From Lachnospiraceae bacterium (GTDB taxonomy: Bacteria > Bacillota_A > Clostridia > Lachnospirales > Lachnospiraceae): a DNA stretch of 23,297 nucleotides. A program made the position numbers and the translations under genes. The notes beneath the pieces are model-generated. The model made no database searches. It was not told the origin of the DNA and saw nothing but the letters and a program-made list of their open reading frames with translations. This document shows, piece after piece, positions 1 through 8,591 of this stretch (within the stretch, counting starts at the first letter, position 1; each line of letters starts with the position of its first letter). Where the stretch lies: NCBI GenBank assembly GCA_024689605.1, contig JAILDD010000061.1, positions 1 through 23,297 of the forward strand, in the 5' to 3' direction.

Positions 1-102
1 CCCTTCATTAATAACGCTTAAAAGTTGTATTTACAACTCACGGTAAATTACTATACAAAGAAAAAAAAGAATTGTCAAATGGAAAATGTAGATTTCATAC
101 CA

Positions 103-134
103 AAAATCGCCGGGATAAACATCCCGACGATTTT
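103..134 (-). terminator. Intrinsic terminator of the pilin cassette
   Basis: On the minus strand the arms AAAATCG-T-CGGGAT and ATCCCG-G-CGATTTT pair around a GTTT loop. The only non-Watson-Crick position is a G-U wobble, giving a 14-bp RNA stem that runs into a short T tract (TTTTTGG). It lies about 35 bases past the stop of the major pilin gene, where the end of the pilin transcript is expected. The right-hand sequence 1-102 holds no gene I can support. Confidence 0.75.
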
Positions 135-168
135 CATAACAAACTATCTTCCTGATACATTATACAGA

Positions 169-651
169 TCAATCAGCATAGGGGCCTTCAGGATTAGGTG
201 CCACTTCATACGTACCCGTTGGAGTTTTTATCCCGACATGACACTCGAGGTGGTTATCAACCGCATTCACCCACATAGACCAATCCGTAGGCTGGGTCTT
301 CTTGTACTCAAACTCAGGCAGTTTTCCTATATTCTGTCCTGCTGTGGTAAAAAGCATTCCCATATGAAGAGCGTAACTAGCCGACATATCTGTTCCGGGG
401 GCCACATCTGTAGACCATGATGCATGTGTAATCGTATCACGATATATCTCTGGCTCATTCGCAGCCGCCGACAATGCAGACAAAATAGCCTGACCATTCG
501 CCACATCCTTCTTTATTTTGGATTTCTCAATATACCTAAGAACACCTGCCGCAACAACTGCCACAAGTACCGCGATAATACCTACCACGATAATGAGTTC
601 AACTAGAGAAAAACCCTTATTTGATTTTCTATCCTTTCTCAACCTATTCAT
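169..651 (-). CDS. pilA: Type IV major pilin (prepilin)
   Basis: Predicted structural subunit of the type IV pilus fibre, inserted in the membrane, cut by PilD and polymerised. About 160 residues from the chosen ATG. A short basic leader ends in Lys-Gly, then the class III cleavage motif G13|FSLVE with the conserved Glu at mature +5, and a hydrophobic helix to about residue 35. The mature protein of about 147 residues ends in a soluble domain rich in Trp, Tyr and Pro with a single Cys, so no disulfide-bonded D-region. It is the smallest and last of five consecutive prepilin genes, as expected for a G/PilA-type pilin. The start is uncertain. An in-frame GTG at 696 has no ribosome site; ATG 651 has AGG directly abutting it; TTG 642 has AGGA about 8 bases upstream. 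All keep the cleavage motif intact. Calling it major rather than minor rests on size and order, not on expression data. Confidence 0.85.
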   Translation of the reverse strand: MNRLRKDRKSNKGFSLVELIIVVGIIAVLVAVVAAGVLRYIEKSKIKKDVANGQAILSALSAAANEPEIYRDTITHASWSTDVAPGTDMSASYALHMGMLFTTAGQNIGKLPEFEYKKTQPTDWSMWVNAVDNHLECHVGIKTPTGTYEVAPNPEGPYAD

Positions 652-743
652 CCTAAGAATAACCCAACCTTTCCTTATCTTATCGATATCAACCACTCAG
701 ACTAACGACTGATGCAATAATGTATTATCCATTATTCAGAAAA

Positions 744-2246
744 TCATCTTTGTCCGAGAACAAGGGCCTTTTCTGCGTCTGTAAGAGTCTTATCCGTAGG
801 ATACAAATAAATCTTAAAAGATTGTGTCATGCCAGGGGATGGCCATGTCACATCAACCTGTATATAAAACTTATGACCATGCGCCAACATTCCACTAGAT
901 GTATTAGTATATCTAGCATTACAAGTAGAATCCCATACTTGCTTATTGTTATATGTTACTATTGAATTTGCTTCAGCATCAACATAGTTACTCAATGCAG
1001 GAAGCTGAATCTGAAAACTATCAGTAGAGTCGTCATCATCGTCAACAAACTTCCAAGTACTATTTAATTTTGTTGTTTGATAATAGAAGATAACGGACGA
1101 ACTAGCCCCCTGTGAGCTAGCCCCGGTACCTGTATCTTCATCATCAACCGTTTCACTTTCTATAGTATGCAGAACATTACCATCACTATCACCATCATAA
1201 TGATACCCCGGTGCTGACTGAAGCATATAGGAGTACTTGATACTTTCTGCGTCTTTTAAGCTTATACCTTTAAATTCTGTAAGACCAGTAGATGCAAAGG
1301 AAGCAGACTTTGCAGATAAGAAATAAAACGAACAGTCACCTAATCCCACCGAAACAGGATCAGTGTGTGCACTTATCTCAAGAGGATTCGTATCATCAAT
1401 AGTTGTCACATCACCTGTAACAAGATCCTCAACCGTGCCTGTTGCATATATCATGTAAGGACCAAACTCTTTATCCTTGCTCCCATCCTCATTGTAGGAC
1501 GCCATGATAGAAAGCTTCTTGTCCGATATCTCATATTCCTTTGTTTTGCTTTTCTTACTACCACTACTTGCATCAATGAAATAAAAATTATCGTAATCAT
1601 ATTTCTTGCCATCTATAGTTTCATCAAAAAGCGTATCCAAATTGTATACAGCATATCTTTTCACATCAATAAATTTCTTTGCTGAAGTAGTATCCTCTGA
1701 TTCTCCCGATCCGCCACTTCCTATCTCATTTCTAAGATATATATCTTCGGCTGCTGTATAGGAATAATCCTCATTCTTAAACTTAATATAAACAGTAACA
1801 TTATCATTAGTATATGAAGACATATCAACATCAAAATCCTCTACATAATCAGCGAACGGAATCGCCGCAGGCATTCCTGTCTTCTGATAAGTAAGTGTAC
1901 CAAAATATACGCCATAACCTGGATTAGCAGGCTCATATTTTATTGTACAAATTGTCGAAGTAGCAGCATTGGTAGACGGATCAATTACATTGCTGGATAT
2001 TGTCAATGTCTTATTCGCAGAAACATATTCAATACTGCCGTTACAGTCAACCATAAGATCCTCAAGTTGCTGTACAACCTGCTGAGCCTCGGTCTGCAGT
2101 TGCACCTCATAATTCCCCTTTCTGTATATAGTTGAACTATTGGTCATAACCGCATACACTTCCATCAGCATTATGACAAGTATCGCCATCGCCACCAGCA
2201 ATTCCACCAGGGTGTATCCTTTATCAGAATTCTTAAATTTTCCCAT
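744..2246 (-). CDS. Large J/PilW-like minor pilin
   Basis: Predicted minor pilin of the tip or initiation complex, about 500 residues, well above the roughly 200-300 usual for GspJ/PilW proteins. The leader is short (10 residues) and cleavage is predicted at G10|YTLVE, with Tyr instead of the usual Phe at mature +1 and Glu at +5. The hydrophobic helix reads roughly residues 11-33 and is followed by a long extracellular region. That region has a Gly-Ser-Glu-rich linker near residue 180, an acidic Asp cluster near residue 405, and many Tyr/Thr/Ser-rich beta-type segments. ATG 2246 is preferred because GGAGG sits 5 bases upstream; ATG 2249 would leave only 2 bases, and TTG 2258 lies before the ribosome site. 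It lies between the H-like gene upstream and the major pilin downstream. The J assignment comes from order and N-terminus; the C-terminal 350 or so residues match nothing I recognise and may carry adhesion functions (inference). Confidence 0.8.
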   Translation of the reverse strand: MGKFKNSDKGYTLVELLVAMAILVIMLMEVYAVMTNSSTIYRKGNYEVQLQTEAQQVVQQLEDLMVDCNGSIEYVSANKTLTISSNVIDPSTNAATSTICTIKYEPANPGYGVYFGTLTYQKTGMPAAIPFADYVEDFDVDMSSYTNDNVTVYIKFKNEDYSYTAAEDIYLRNEIGSGGSGESEDTTSAKKFIDVKRYAVYNLDTLFDETIDGKKYDYDNFYFIDASSGSKKSKTKEYEISDKKLSIMASYNEDGSKDKEFGPYMIYATGTVEDLVTGDVTTIDDTNPLEISAHTDPVSVGLGDCSFYFLSAKSASFASTGLTEFKGISLKDAESIKYSYMLQSAPGYHYDGDSDGNVLHTIESETVDDEDTGTGASSQGASSSVIFYYQTTKLNSTWKFVDDDDDSTDSFQIQLPALSNYVDAEANSIVTYNNKQVWDSTCNARYTNTSSGMLAHGHKFYIQVDVTWPSPGMTQSFKIYLYPTDKTLTDAEKALVLGQR

Positions 2247-2298
2247 CATAACCTCCAATCACACAAAACAGACTCTAAAACACAATTTCCTTACGACA

Positions 2299-2880
2299 TC
2301 AAAAATTCCATATTCCTATATCATGCCGACCGGTTTCAGGGTAAATAAACGCTCTTGCACCACGTTTCTTATTCTTGATAATAAAACAAAGGTAGGGTTC
2401 CGAAATGGTAAAATCTGTATACGTCGGATCACCGGTTCCGGAATAATTAACGACACACATAGTTCCTGAAGGCCTGAAGGCATATTGCTTTATATCACCA
2501 TCCGCAAGTTTAACTCCACCCACAGCATTTGCAGATACAGAATACTCAAAAGACATACTATTATTCGTAATTTTTTCCATCTGACTTGCAGTGGCAGCAT
2601 ATCCATCAGCCGCACTTCCGATATAGCTATACGCCTTACCATTAATCATCTTAATCGTAAGGGTTCCAGCATCTAACCCCTTTGCCAAACAAGTTGCTCT
2701 TGAATTAGCAAAGGATGAATTAATCGAATTAGCCGCTTTAGAGACATTTGCATTATTTACTATACTGAAACTTAAGGCTGCAACACTTACCAAAATCATC
2801 ATAATGGCAATAACAACCATAATTTCCACAAGTGAGAAACCTCTATTGCCGTATAAACTCTTCTTAATACTGTTTCTCAT
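2299..2880 (-). CDS. H/FimT-like minor pilin
   Basis: Predicted minor pseudopilin of the GspH/FimT type, 193 residues, close to the usual family size. Basic leader of 14 residues, cleavage G14|FSLVE with Glu at mature +5, hydrophobic helix about residues 15-38, then a globular domain with Asn/Ser/Ala-rich helix and beta-rich C-terminus. ATG 2880 has AGGGGG about 4 bases upstream, and no upstream alternative is needed. It begins 9 bases after the end of the K-like gene, so the two are almost certainly co-transcribed. In T2SS and T4P systems the H, I, J and K proteins assemble as a short complex that primes fibre growth and stays at the tip. That role is inferred here from family knowledge and gene order. 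Confidence 0.85.
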   Translation of the reverse strand: MRNSIKKSLYGNRGFSLVEIMVVIAIMMILVSVAALSFSIVNNANVSKAANSINSSFANSRATCLAKGLDAGTLTIKMINGKAYSYIGSAADGYAATASQMEKITNNSMSFEYSVSANAVGGVKLADGDIKQYAFRPSGTMCVVNYSGTGDPTYTDFTISEPYLCFIIKNKKRGARAFIYPETGRHDIGIWNF

Positions 2881-2889
2881 AATACCCCC

Positions 2890-4608
2890 TTACTCTTTGC
2901 TCCAATTCTCATAGATAACTGTAGAAGTGGTAGGATCCGAAACACTGCTAACCGAAGAGAAAAGTTTCGTAATTACTCCACTGGTATTGTCATCAAGCAG
3001 ATACTTAATAGGAAGGTAGCATTTATCACTTGACGGATCATAATATATTGTTCTCGTCTCAGAGCCATAAACATATGACTCTTCCTCAAATCCAGACGGC
3101 TTAGTAGTTGGCATCTCCGTGCCTTTAGTAACTCCCACCATTCCGGAACTTCCAATATTGTGACCACTGGAATCATACAATTCACCTGTATTATGTATTC
3201 CCGATAAACAGGTATTTATAAACCAATTATACTGCTCCTTATCCATTTTTTGCATATAAACCGGATTTGTCTGTTCAAACTTGTTAAAACCATAACCGTA
3301 CTTTGACACAACTGTCGAATTAACACAGGTTCCTCTAATGAGTACAGGCTGATTTACAATCAAGGCAAGTGAATCCACAAGAGAATCATTAAAGTCATCT
3401 TTAGTATTAACCCAAAGAGTGAGCTTAGGTTTATCATCTTTCCCCTTGTACTTTATATCAGCATCCTTTATACATCCATTTTGACTAGAATAGAAATAAC
3501 GATTAAAATCAAAGTAGTCAATCTTATCCTGCTCACTATTATAAAACATTACATTATCACAGAAAAGCTGAGAAACCAGTCCGTCCGGTGCTGACGAATC
3601 ATACATGGGACAAATGCTTCCACCGGGGTATGACCAATTATCTACCAGCGAATCCGCTTTCTTTTCAATATAATTATATCCACTGCCTTCGATACTCCCC
3701 GTCAACTTAATGCTTCCCCCAGCCATAATCAGCGTTGCCTCGGAATCAATCTTAAGATCACCCATTATATATACATCACCGTACACCTCAACAACGCCTG
3801 GGCCATTAATAATCACATCACCGTTAAAAATCGCACGCTCAGACAGGATGTGTACAGTCGCGCCACCATTTATATATACGCTGGCGCCAGCAGGAACAGT
3901 AACGCCACGGATATCGCACGATGCATCATGGCCGCTTTCACGGTGTTTCTGTGTATAGGCATAGCCTGTCATAATGAAATCACCCGAACCAATATATATA
4001 GGGTCGTCAGTAATAATACTGAAATCGCATATATCAAGATCGCCCTGTCCCTGTGGGCTAAACTTAATAATAATATCTGATGTAATAGTACTCACATATC
4101 CCTTTTCATCAGTAGCTGTAATAACCACACCTTTCAACTTCACCTGTGTATCCGTATCTTCGTAATTCTTTGCCCCTGTTGGATAGGACGTTGTAACCAC
4201 TATACTTGCATCATTGCGGGCAGTCCTTACAAAATCCTGCACCATCGTCGGATTATAAGTAGATTTTCCAGGGGTCGACCCAGCACCTACCTGAGTACGA
4301 ATCTCCGCAATAGCAGCACTAATATCACCACCAGCCTTGCCCTTATCAACTGCAATCTGCTGTAATTCAGATGACAGATCATCCAACGCAAATTCGGCCG
4401 TATAGAAATTATCAGTCGAGCCATAGCGCATCACCTTAGCAAGGTAATTCATATAAACCATATAAAGAAGAGACGTGGCTATTATGGCAATAAACGTAAC
4501 AGCAATAAGAACAGATATAAGCGCTGCACCACGATCATTCACAATTCTCTTTTTTTCTTTTTTCCCCAGCTTAAACTTTTCGCTAATCCTCTTTAACGAT
4601 TTAAACAT
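2890..4608 (-). CDS. Large K/PilX-like minor pilin with beta-repeat region
   Basis: Predicted minor pilin, 572 residues, far larger than ordinary PilX (about 160-200) or GspK (about 320). A long basic leader of 27 residues ends in Asp-Arg-Gly, with cleavage predicted at G27|AALIS. Mature position 5 is Ser rather than Glu, as in GspK tip subunits, which lack the Glu5 that pairs with the next subunit. The hydrophobic helix is residues 28-52. Residues about 200-310 show short alternating hydrophobic strands punctuated by Gly and Asn/Asp (GDVIINGPG, VEVYGDVYIMGDLKI, GGSIKLTGSI), a pattern typical of a parallel beta-helix. A further 260 residues follow. ATG 4608 is chosen over 4650 because GGAGGAGAAGG lies just upstream of it. 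It is the second gene of the pilin cassette. The K-like call rests on the N-terminus and order; the C-terminal function is unknown. Confidence 0.8.
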   Translation of the reverse strand: MFKSLKRISEKFKLGKKEKKRIVNDRGAALISVLIAVTFIAIIATSLLYMVYMNYLAKVMRYGSTDNFYTAEFALDDLSSELQQIAVDKGKAGGDISAAIAEIRTQVGAGSTPGKSTYNPTMVQDFVRTARNDASIVVTTSYPTGAKNYEDTDTQVKLKGVVITATDEKGYVSTITSDIIIKFSPQGQGDLDICDFSIITDDPIYIGSGDFIMTGYAYTQKHRESGHDASCDIRGVTVPAGASVYINGGATVHILSERAIFNGDVIINGPGVVEVYGDVYIMGDLKIDSEATLIMAGGSIKLTGSIEGSGYNYIEKKADSLVDNWSYPGGSICPMYDSSAPDGLVSQLFCDNVMFYNSEQDKIDYFDFNRYFYSSQNGCIKDADIKYKGKDDKPKLTLWVNTKDDFNDSLVDSLALIVNQPVLIRGTCVNSTVVSKYGYGFNKFEQTNPVYMQKMDKEQYNWFINTCLSGIHNTGELYDSSGHNIGSSGMVGVTKGTEMPTTKPSGFEEESYVYGSETRTIYYDPSSDKCYLPIKYLLDDNTSGVITKLFSSVSSVSDPTTSTVIYENWSKE

Positions 4609-4658
4609 AAACCCTTCTCCTCCTGTCTGTTGCATCCCTACAGGCAACAATTATACTA

Positions 4659-5501
4659 TCATCCGTTTCTATTCTTTATACCAGTCATCAATGAAAGAAC
4701 CGGTTCCTTGCTCAATCTTGTAGTCATATCTGTTCTATCTACCTCATAAACATATACCATAGCTTCATACGAATAGTACTTTTGAGCCGCAGTACGAGCC
4801 ATCGGTATAAACATAACTACAGCATCAAAATAGTACCCCTCTGAATGGAGTCCTGTATAGCAAAGGAACGAAACTGTTCCGTCAGTATCAGTAACCCCAA
4901 TAAGCTTCTGAGACCTATAATCAGCAGCATCAGACCCTAACACCTTAAGAAAATCCTCCGCAGCCGCCCTATTAAGTGACACTGCTATTGCCTTATTCTC
5001 GCTGATAAGTGAATTTGTGCTGACAGCCGTCCCCCCTGCCCGCTTTATTTCATTCCTCGAAACAGAATCAAGATATTTATTGACATTTATCATTCCATTC
5101 CATGATGCACTAGAAACACCATTTTCTTTCATATTATATACATTAACACTTACAGTCTCGGTTCCTCCAACATTGCTGCTGACATATCCCCCTGTCGAAA
5201 GTGCAAGATTCCCGCTTAAGTCTGCAGTGCCTATACTTGCTATAGATAACTTTACGTCTTCATAGGTTTTACCCGAATATCCCTCTACAATGGACTGTGC
5301 AAGGTCGTTTGCTGCCATCATTTTTCTTGACTTCTGGTTTACTCTCATAGAAGTAATGAAAGATGCGCATATTGGTACAATCACAATAGCAAAAAGAGCC
5401 ATTGCAACCACAAGTTCAATAAGAGAAACACCCCTGTTATTGCATAACCTATTACACTTTCTTTTGTTATTGCTATAATTGATATCGTTCATACCATCCA
5501 T
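4659..5501 (-). CDS. I/PilV-like minor pilin
   Basis: First gene of the pilin cassette, 280 residues. A 24-residue leader rich in Asn, Lys and Arg ends at G24|VSLIE. Val at mature +1 is an uncommon but allowed residue, and Glu is present at +5. The hydrophobic helix is about residues 25-47. The soluble part contains an N-terminal helix and a Ser/Thr-rich domain ending near a Tyr-rich segment. ATG 5501 is chosen because GGGAGG lies 6 bases upstream; the longer reading from 5540 places the ribosome site inside the gene. The stop is about 50 bases before the K-like start. Position ahead of K, H and J genes and the V/I-type N-terminus suggest the I/PilV role in the initiation complex. Two Cys fall in the leader (C16, C20), which is odd because leaders are cut off in the cytoplasm. 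Confidence 0.82.
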   Translation of the reverse strand: MDGMNDINYSNNKRKCNRLCNNRGVSLIELVVAMALFAIVIVPICASFITSMRVNQKSRKMMAANDLAQSIVEGYSGKTYEDVKLSIASIGTADLSGNLALSTGGYVSSNVGGTETVSVNVYNMKENGVSSASWNGMINVNKYLDSVSRNEIKRAGGTAVSTNSLISENKAIAVSLNRAAAEDFLKVLGSDAADYRSQKLIGVTDTDGTVSFLCYTGLHSEGYYFDAVVMFIPMARTAAQKYYSYEAMVYVYEVDRTDMTTRLSKEPVLSLMTGIKNRNG

Positions 5502-5554
5502 CTGTGACCTCCCTAATCCCCACAGCATAAAGAAATACACACAACTTCAATACT

Positions 5555-5583
5555 ATATTAACATAATGATATTTTTCTATCAA
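5555..5583 (-). promoter_or_regulatory. Candidate sigma-A promoter for the pilin cassette
   Basis: On the minus strand TTGATA (5583-5578) is followed after exactly 17 bases by TAATAT (5560-5555). It matches the -35 consensus in 5 of 6 and the -10 in 4 of 6 positions. It lies about 55 bases upstream of the I/PilV-like start and downstream of the terminator at 5733-5756, so it would give the five pilin genes their own transcript. The surrounding 5584-5732 is AT-rich and shows no other gene. Confidence 0.4.
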
Positions 5584-5732
5584 TCGTATTTAATGTCAGT
5601 TTTATGCGCTTCAATGCTATAAAATACATGATTTACTTTATTTAATTCCATTCTGAGCAAAACATAATAATCCCACAACACTGTCCTGCTCAGAACAAAA
5701 TTAACACAAACCTTTATGTTGAATAAATAACC

Positions 5733-5756
5733 GCAGTACAGCTTTCGCTGTACTGC
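5733..5756 (-). terminator. Hairpin terminator after pilO
   Basis: Perfect 10-bp stem GCAGTACAGC / GCTGTACTGC closing a GAAA tetraloop (GNRA type) on the minus strand, followed by GGTTATTTATT. It begins 14 bases beyond the pilO stop. The following tract is T-rich but interrupted, so termination may be partial, or the hairpin may act as an mRNA 3'-end stabiliser between the platform genes and the pilin cassette. Confidence 0.6.
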
Positions 5757-5769
5757 AGCATTATCATAT

Positions 5770-6648
5770 TTACTCAACAGTTGCTTCTTCCTGTGCTTCT
5801 TCAGGTTCATCATTCACAGGTTCATCTACCGGAACGCCATCTTGCGCTGCTGCCAAACCCTCTTCACTAAGCTCATCTTCCAGTACAAGCGGTCCAAAAA
5901 CGCCATTATTTCCATTAATACCATTTGTACCATAATCATAAGCCATTCCCCTTATATCATAAACATCAAGATCCGGGAATATCTCAACAGGCGCCAACGT
6001 ACGATCAGGATCCTCTGTATTCTTTATTGCATACTGCTCGATAACGAACTGACCAGTAACCACACCTGTATCTTGATCATAGTCAGCTGTGAAGCCACTG
6101 TAACACATAGGACAAGTCTGCTGCTCTATGAAATAGCTAAGAAGCTCCTTCATACCTACATAATATGTAACATAGGTGACAGTAGACTGATTCGTCACAC
6201 TCACATACGGGGTCATAATTTCATCACTCTGAATCGTCACCTCATCATTATCCCCATATGAAACAGTATCAAAAAGAACTATCTGTGAGCCTTCATCCCA
6301 TGTTACACGCCTGGTGTCTTTGTCAAAATTAGCAGTTGTCAAGTCATGATTCAGCTCAGTATTAAGTAAAAACTGAGTATAGTTCTCCTGGCGGATATCC
6401 GCAGGATAAGATGCAACTATAGCATCTGTCTCACTATTAAGTTCCTTAGTCCTCTTTATAAATTCTTCTCGATGTTTATCCATTTCTTGAAGCTCATTAT
6501 ATCTAGCCTCAAGAGTAACATACTCCTGCTTAAGCGACTCAGTATCTAATTTGGCATTTTTGATATAGAACACATACGGCAGTGCAACAATGGCAACAAC
6601 CAAAAGCGCAATTATGATGGATGCATCTCTGTCAGAAAGTCTACCCAT
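5770..6648 (-). CDS. pilO: PilO-like T4P alignment protein
   Basis: Predicted bitopic membrane protein of the pilus alignment subcomplex, partner of PilN. 292 residues: cytoplasmic tail 1-9, transmembrane helix about 10-28, predicted coiled coil about 33-75 (heptad-like Leu/Glu/Lys), then an extracytoplasmic globular domain and a Glu/Asp/Pro-rich tail from about residue 256. The start overlaps the stop of the pilM-pilN gene by one base (TAATG), implying translational coupling and matched amounts. Sequence identity with classical PilO is too low to see by eye. The call rests on architecture (short tail, one helix, coiled coil, small domain), position after PilMN and size slightly above the usual 200-220. 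Unusual points are a CPMC pair (C179, C182) in the exported domain and a long acidic tail. The exported CxxC could form a disulfide; its role is unknown. Confidence 0.72.
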   Translation of the reverse strand: MGRLSDRDASIIIALLVVAIVALPYVFYIKNAKLDTESLKQEYVTLEARYNELQEMDKHREEFIKRTKELNSETDAIVASYPADIRQENYTQFLLNTELNHDLTTANFDKDTRRVTWDEGSQIVLFDTVSYGDNDEVTIQSDEIMTPYVSVTNQSTVTYVTYYVGMKELLSYFIEQQTCPMCYSGFTADYDQDTGVVTGQFVIEQYAIKNTEDPDRTLAPVEIFPDLDVYDIRGMAYDYGTNGINGNNGVFGPLVLEDELSEEGLAAAQDGVPVDEPVNDEPEEAQEEATVE

Positions 6649-8591
6649 TATTCAATCACCTCCTCGTTGGATGAATCACCGTCTGAAGACTCAGATTCAC
6701 CACTATCAGTGCTTTCCGAAATATTCAGCACAATAGCCTTGTCACCAGTTATGCCAGCTTCCTCATTCACCTTATCCTCTACAACGTAATCGTAGCCGAG
6801 AGTTACAGTTACAGTGATTTTATCACTCACGAGTTCTACCCACATATCGTTTATCGTCTCAAGGGTAAGTTCCTCTGGAATATCCTGCTCACTTTCCCCT
6901 TTCAACATATCAAGTATCAAATCCTCAAGTTCATTCCTGTCAGAAACTTCCACATACTCACCCAGAAGTAGTGGATCTTCAGACTCTTTTCTTAAGAATG
7001 GATCCTCACCCGTCGCTGCATCTGCAGCATTAGCACTAGGGCTCATGAATCGTATGCAGTATTCCTCGGACAAATCAGGTACATCAATCTTCTTGACATA
7101 ATCAAGCTGTTTGAGCTGAACCATTATATCAGCCACCTCGTTCTTGGCCGTTGTATGCCACCCGGTTGTAACTTCAAACTGCACCACTCCATCCTGCGCC
7201 TCTATAGAATTGATAACAGTGTCCGTTGGAAGTATTTCTTCTAAATCCTCAATGAACTGAGGCATGAGATTATTAGGGTTTTCCTTTTCATACTTGAATG
7301 TATCAAGTGCAGCGAACAGATACTGCGCATCAATATAATCCTGACGGATCTGCTCTATATCTGCAATTGCGTCAATATTCGCCTGCATCTGATCCCTTGC
7401 ATCCTTGGCTACTTTGTGCTGGACAAATGTAATTCCCGTCCACCCAAGCATAATTACAGCAGTTACACCTAGAACAATCTTTAGATACTTGACCATATCA
7501 GAAGTCTCTATAGCCGACTTCTTACCTGATGTAATAATAAGATCCATAGGGTCTATAACAGATCCTATATTAGGCAGATATCTAAGCACCTCTTCAGCCT
7601 TAAGTGCTGCCTGCCCCTTGATAGTAACACCAGCCAAAGTATCGAAATGCTCAACTCTTGCGCCAAGCTCACGCTCAAGAATTTTTTCAATACCAGCAAT
7701 TGCAGAACCTTCACCAAATACTTTAATTCCCTGCAGGGTAGCACTGGGATCATTGGCATTCTTAGTTCTGTGATACTCAACTGCACGACCGATACCATTT
7801 ACCATTCCCTGCACAGCCTGTGCATATTCATCGGCGGTGACATGCTGATCAAGAAGTGCCTCATTAGAAAGGAGAGTCCTTGCATCTTTCTCGGATATCT
7901 TCTTGACATCCATGAGAGCATTTATAACTGCAGTTTTACCATAGTTAACATTACGCTGGAGAACAAGAGTCTTACCGCGCATAACATTCACATAGGTCTG
8001 ATCCATTTCTATTTGAAGAACCAGGTCCGTACGGCCAGGCTGCATCTGCAATTTAAGCAACTGAATTACAGAGTTACCGAAATAATCGATATGCCTAACG
8101 CTTAACTTAAGCTCCTCAGCCAGCTCGTAATAACATCTCACCAAATCCATAGGTGCCGCAACTGCAGAGATACGGTAGAATCTCTTGTTTGCGCCATCCG
8201 CATTCATGGTTACTTCTTCGAGAAGCGAATAAGCGAAGACATAATCCCCCGATCCGCTCATCGGGAAATAATCCCCCGAATTTGCTTGCAGCACCTGCTG
8301 CAGCTTCCTCATGTTCTTCACATAAGGCATCTCTACCTCTTTGCTGGCAATCTTCTTGCTGGCAATGGTAAAGACAACATCTTTTGAACTGAACCCCCGT
8401 CCGAAAATAGCAGTACGAACTGCTTCGGCGGTAGCCGTGACATCTGTCAGATATCCGTCGTTGAAACATCCGGCAGGTGTTGCTATCTCAGCAGCATTAC
8501 TGAGTAGAACTTGATCTTTGCCGCTTTTTGTAATTTCAGCGATACGGATCATGTCGGAACTGACGTAGATTGTCAAAAACTTATTGGCCAT
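6648..8591 (-). CDS. pilM: PilM-PilN fusion protein
   Basis: Predicted single-chain fusion of the cytoplasmic actin-like PilM and the bitopic PilN, 647 residues (PilM alone is about 350, PilN about 180). Residues 1-345 follow the PilM pattern: an opening beta-strand pair, TASKKIASKEVEMPYV near 76-91, and a GEGSAIAGIEKIL segment (293-305) at the place of the PilM nucleotide-binding GGGA loop. A predicted transmembrane helix at 367-390 is followed by a coiled coil to about 430 and a ferredoxin-like alpha/beta domain at about 445-515, as in PilN. A further 130 residues end in a Ser/Glu/Asp-rich tail. The topology is sensible: PilM inside, PilN domain outside. The ATG at 8591 has AAGGGGAG upstream. 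It is followed by pilO with a one-base overlap. The PilM half is clear; the PilN half is inferred from layout. Confidence 0.82.
   Translation of the reverse strand: MANKFLTIYVSSDMIRIAEITKSGKDQVLLSNAAEIATPAGCFNDGYLTDVTATAEAVRTAIFGRGFSSKDVVFTIASKKIASKEVEMPYVKNMRKLQQVLQANSGDYFPMSGSGDYVFAYSLLEEVTMNADGANKRFYRISAVAAPMDLVRCYYELAEELKLSVRHIDYFGNSVIQLLKLQMQPGRTDLVLQIEMDQTYVNVMRGKTLVLQRNVNYGKTAVINALMDVKKISEKDARTLLSNEALLDQHVTADEYAQAVQGMVNGIGRAVEYHRTKNANDPSATLQGIKVFGEGSAIAGIEKILERELGARVEHFDTLAGVTIKGQAALKAEEVLRYLPNIGSVIDPMDLIITSGKKSAIETSDMVKYLKIVLGVTAVIMLGWTGITFVQHKVAKDARDQMQANIDAIADIEQIRQDYIDAQYLFAALDTFKYEKENPNNLMPQFIEDLEEILPTDTVINSIEAQDGVVQFEVTTGWHTTAKNEVADIMVQLKQLDYVKKIDVPDLSEEYCIRFMSPSANAADAATGEDPFLRKESEDPLLLGEYVEVSDRNELEDLILDMLKGESEQDIPEELTLETINDMWVELVSDKITVTVTLGYDYVVEDKVNEEAGITGDKAIVLNISESTDSGESESSDGDSSNEEVIE

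Noticed and set aside
5502..5769. Possible cyclic-di-GMP riboswitch upstream of the pilin genes, as found before some clostridial pilins
   Set aside because: I looked for GEMM-type core motifs here and in the leaders of pilMN, pilB and pilT and saw none. A covariance-model search would be the decisive test.
5580..5813. 77-codon open frame on the minus strand between pilO and the pilin cassette
   Set aside because: It starts inside pilO, has no good ribosome site, spans the GNRA hairpin terminator and shows no protein-like pattern.
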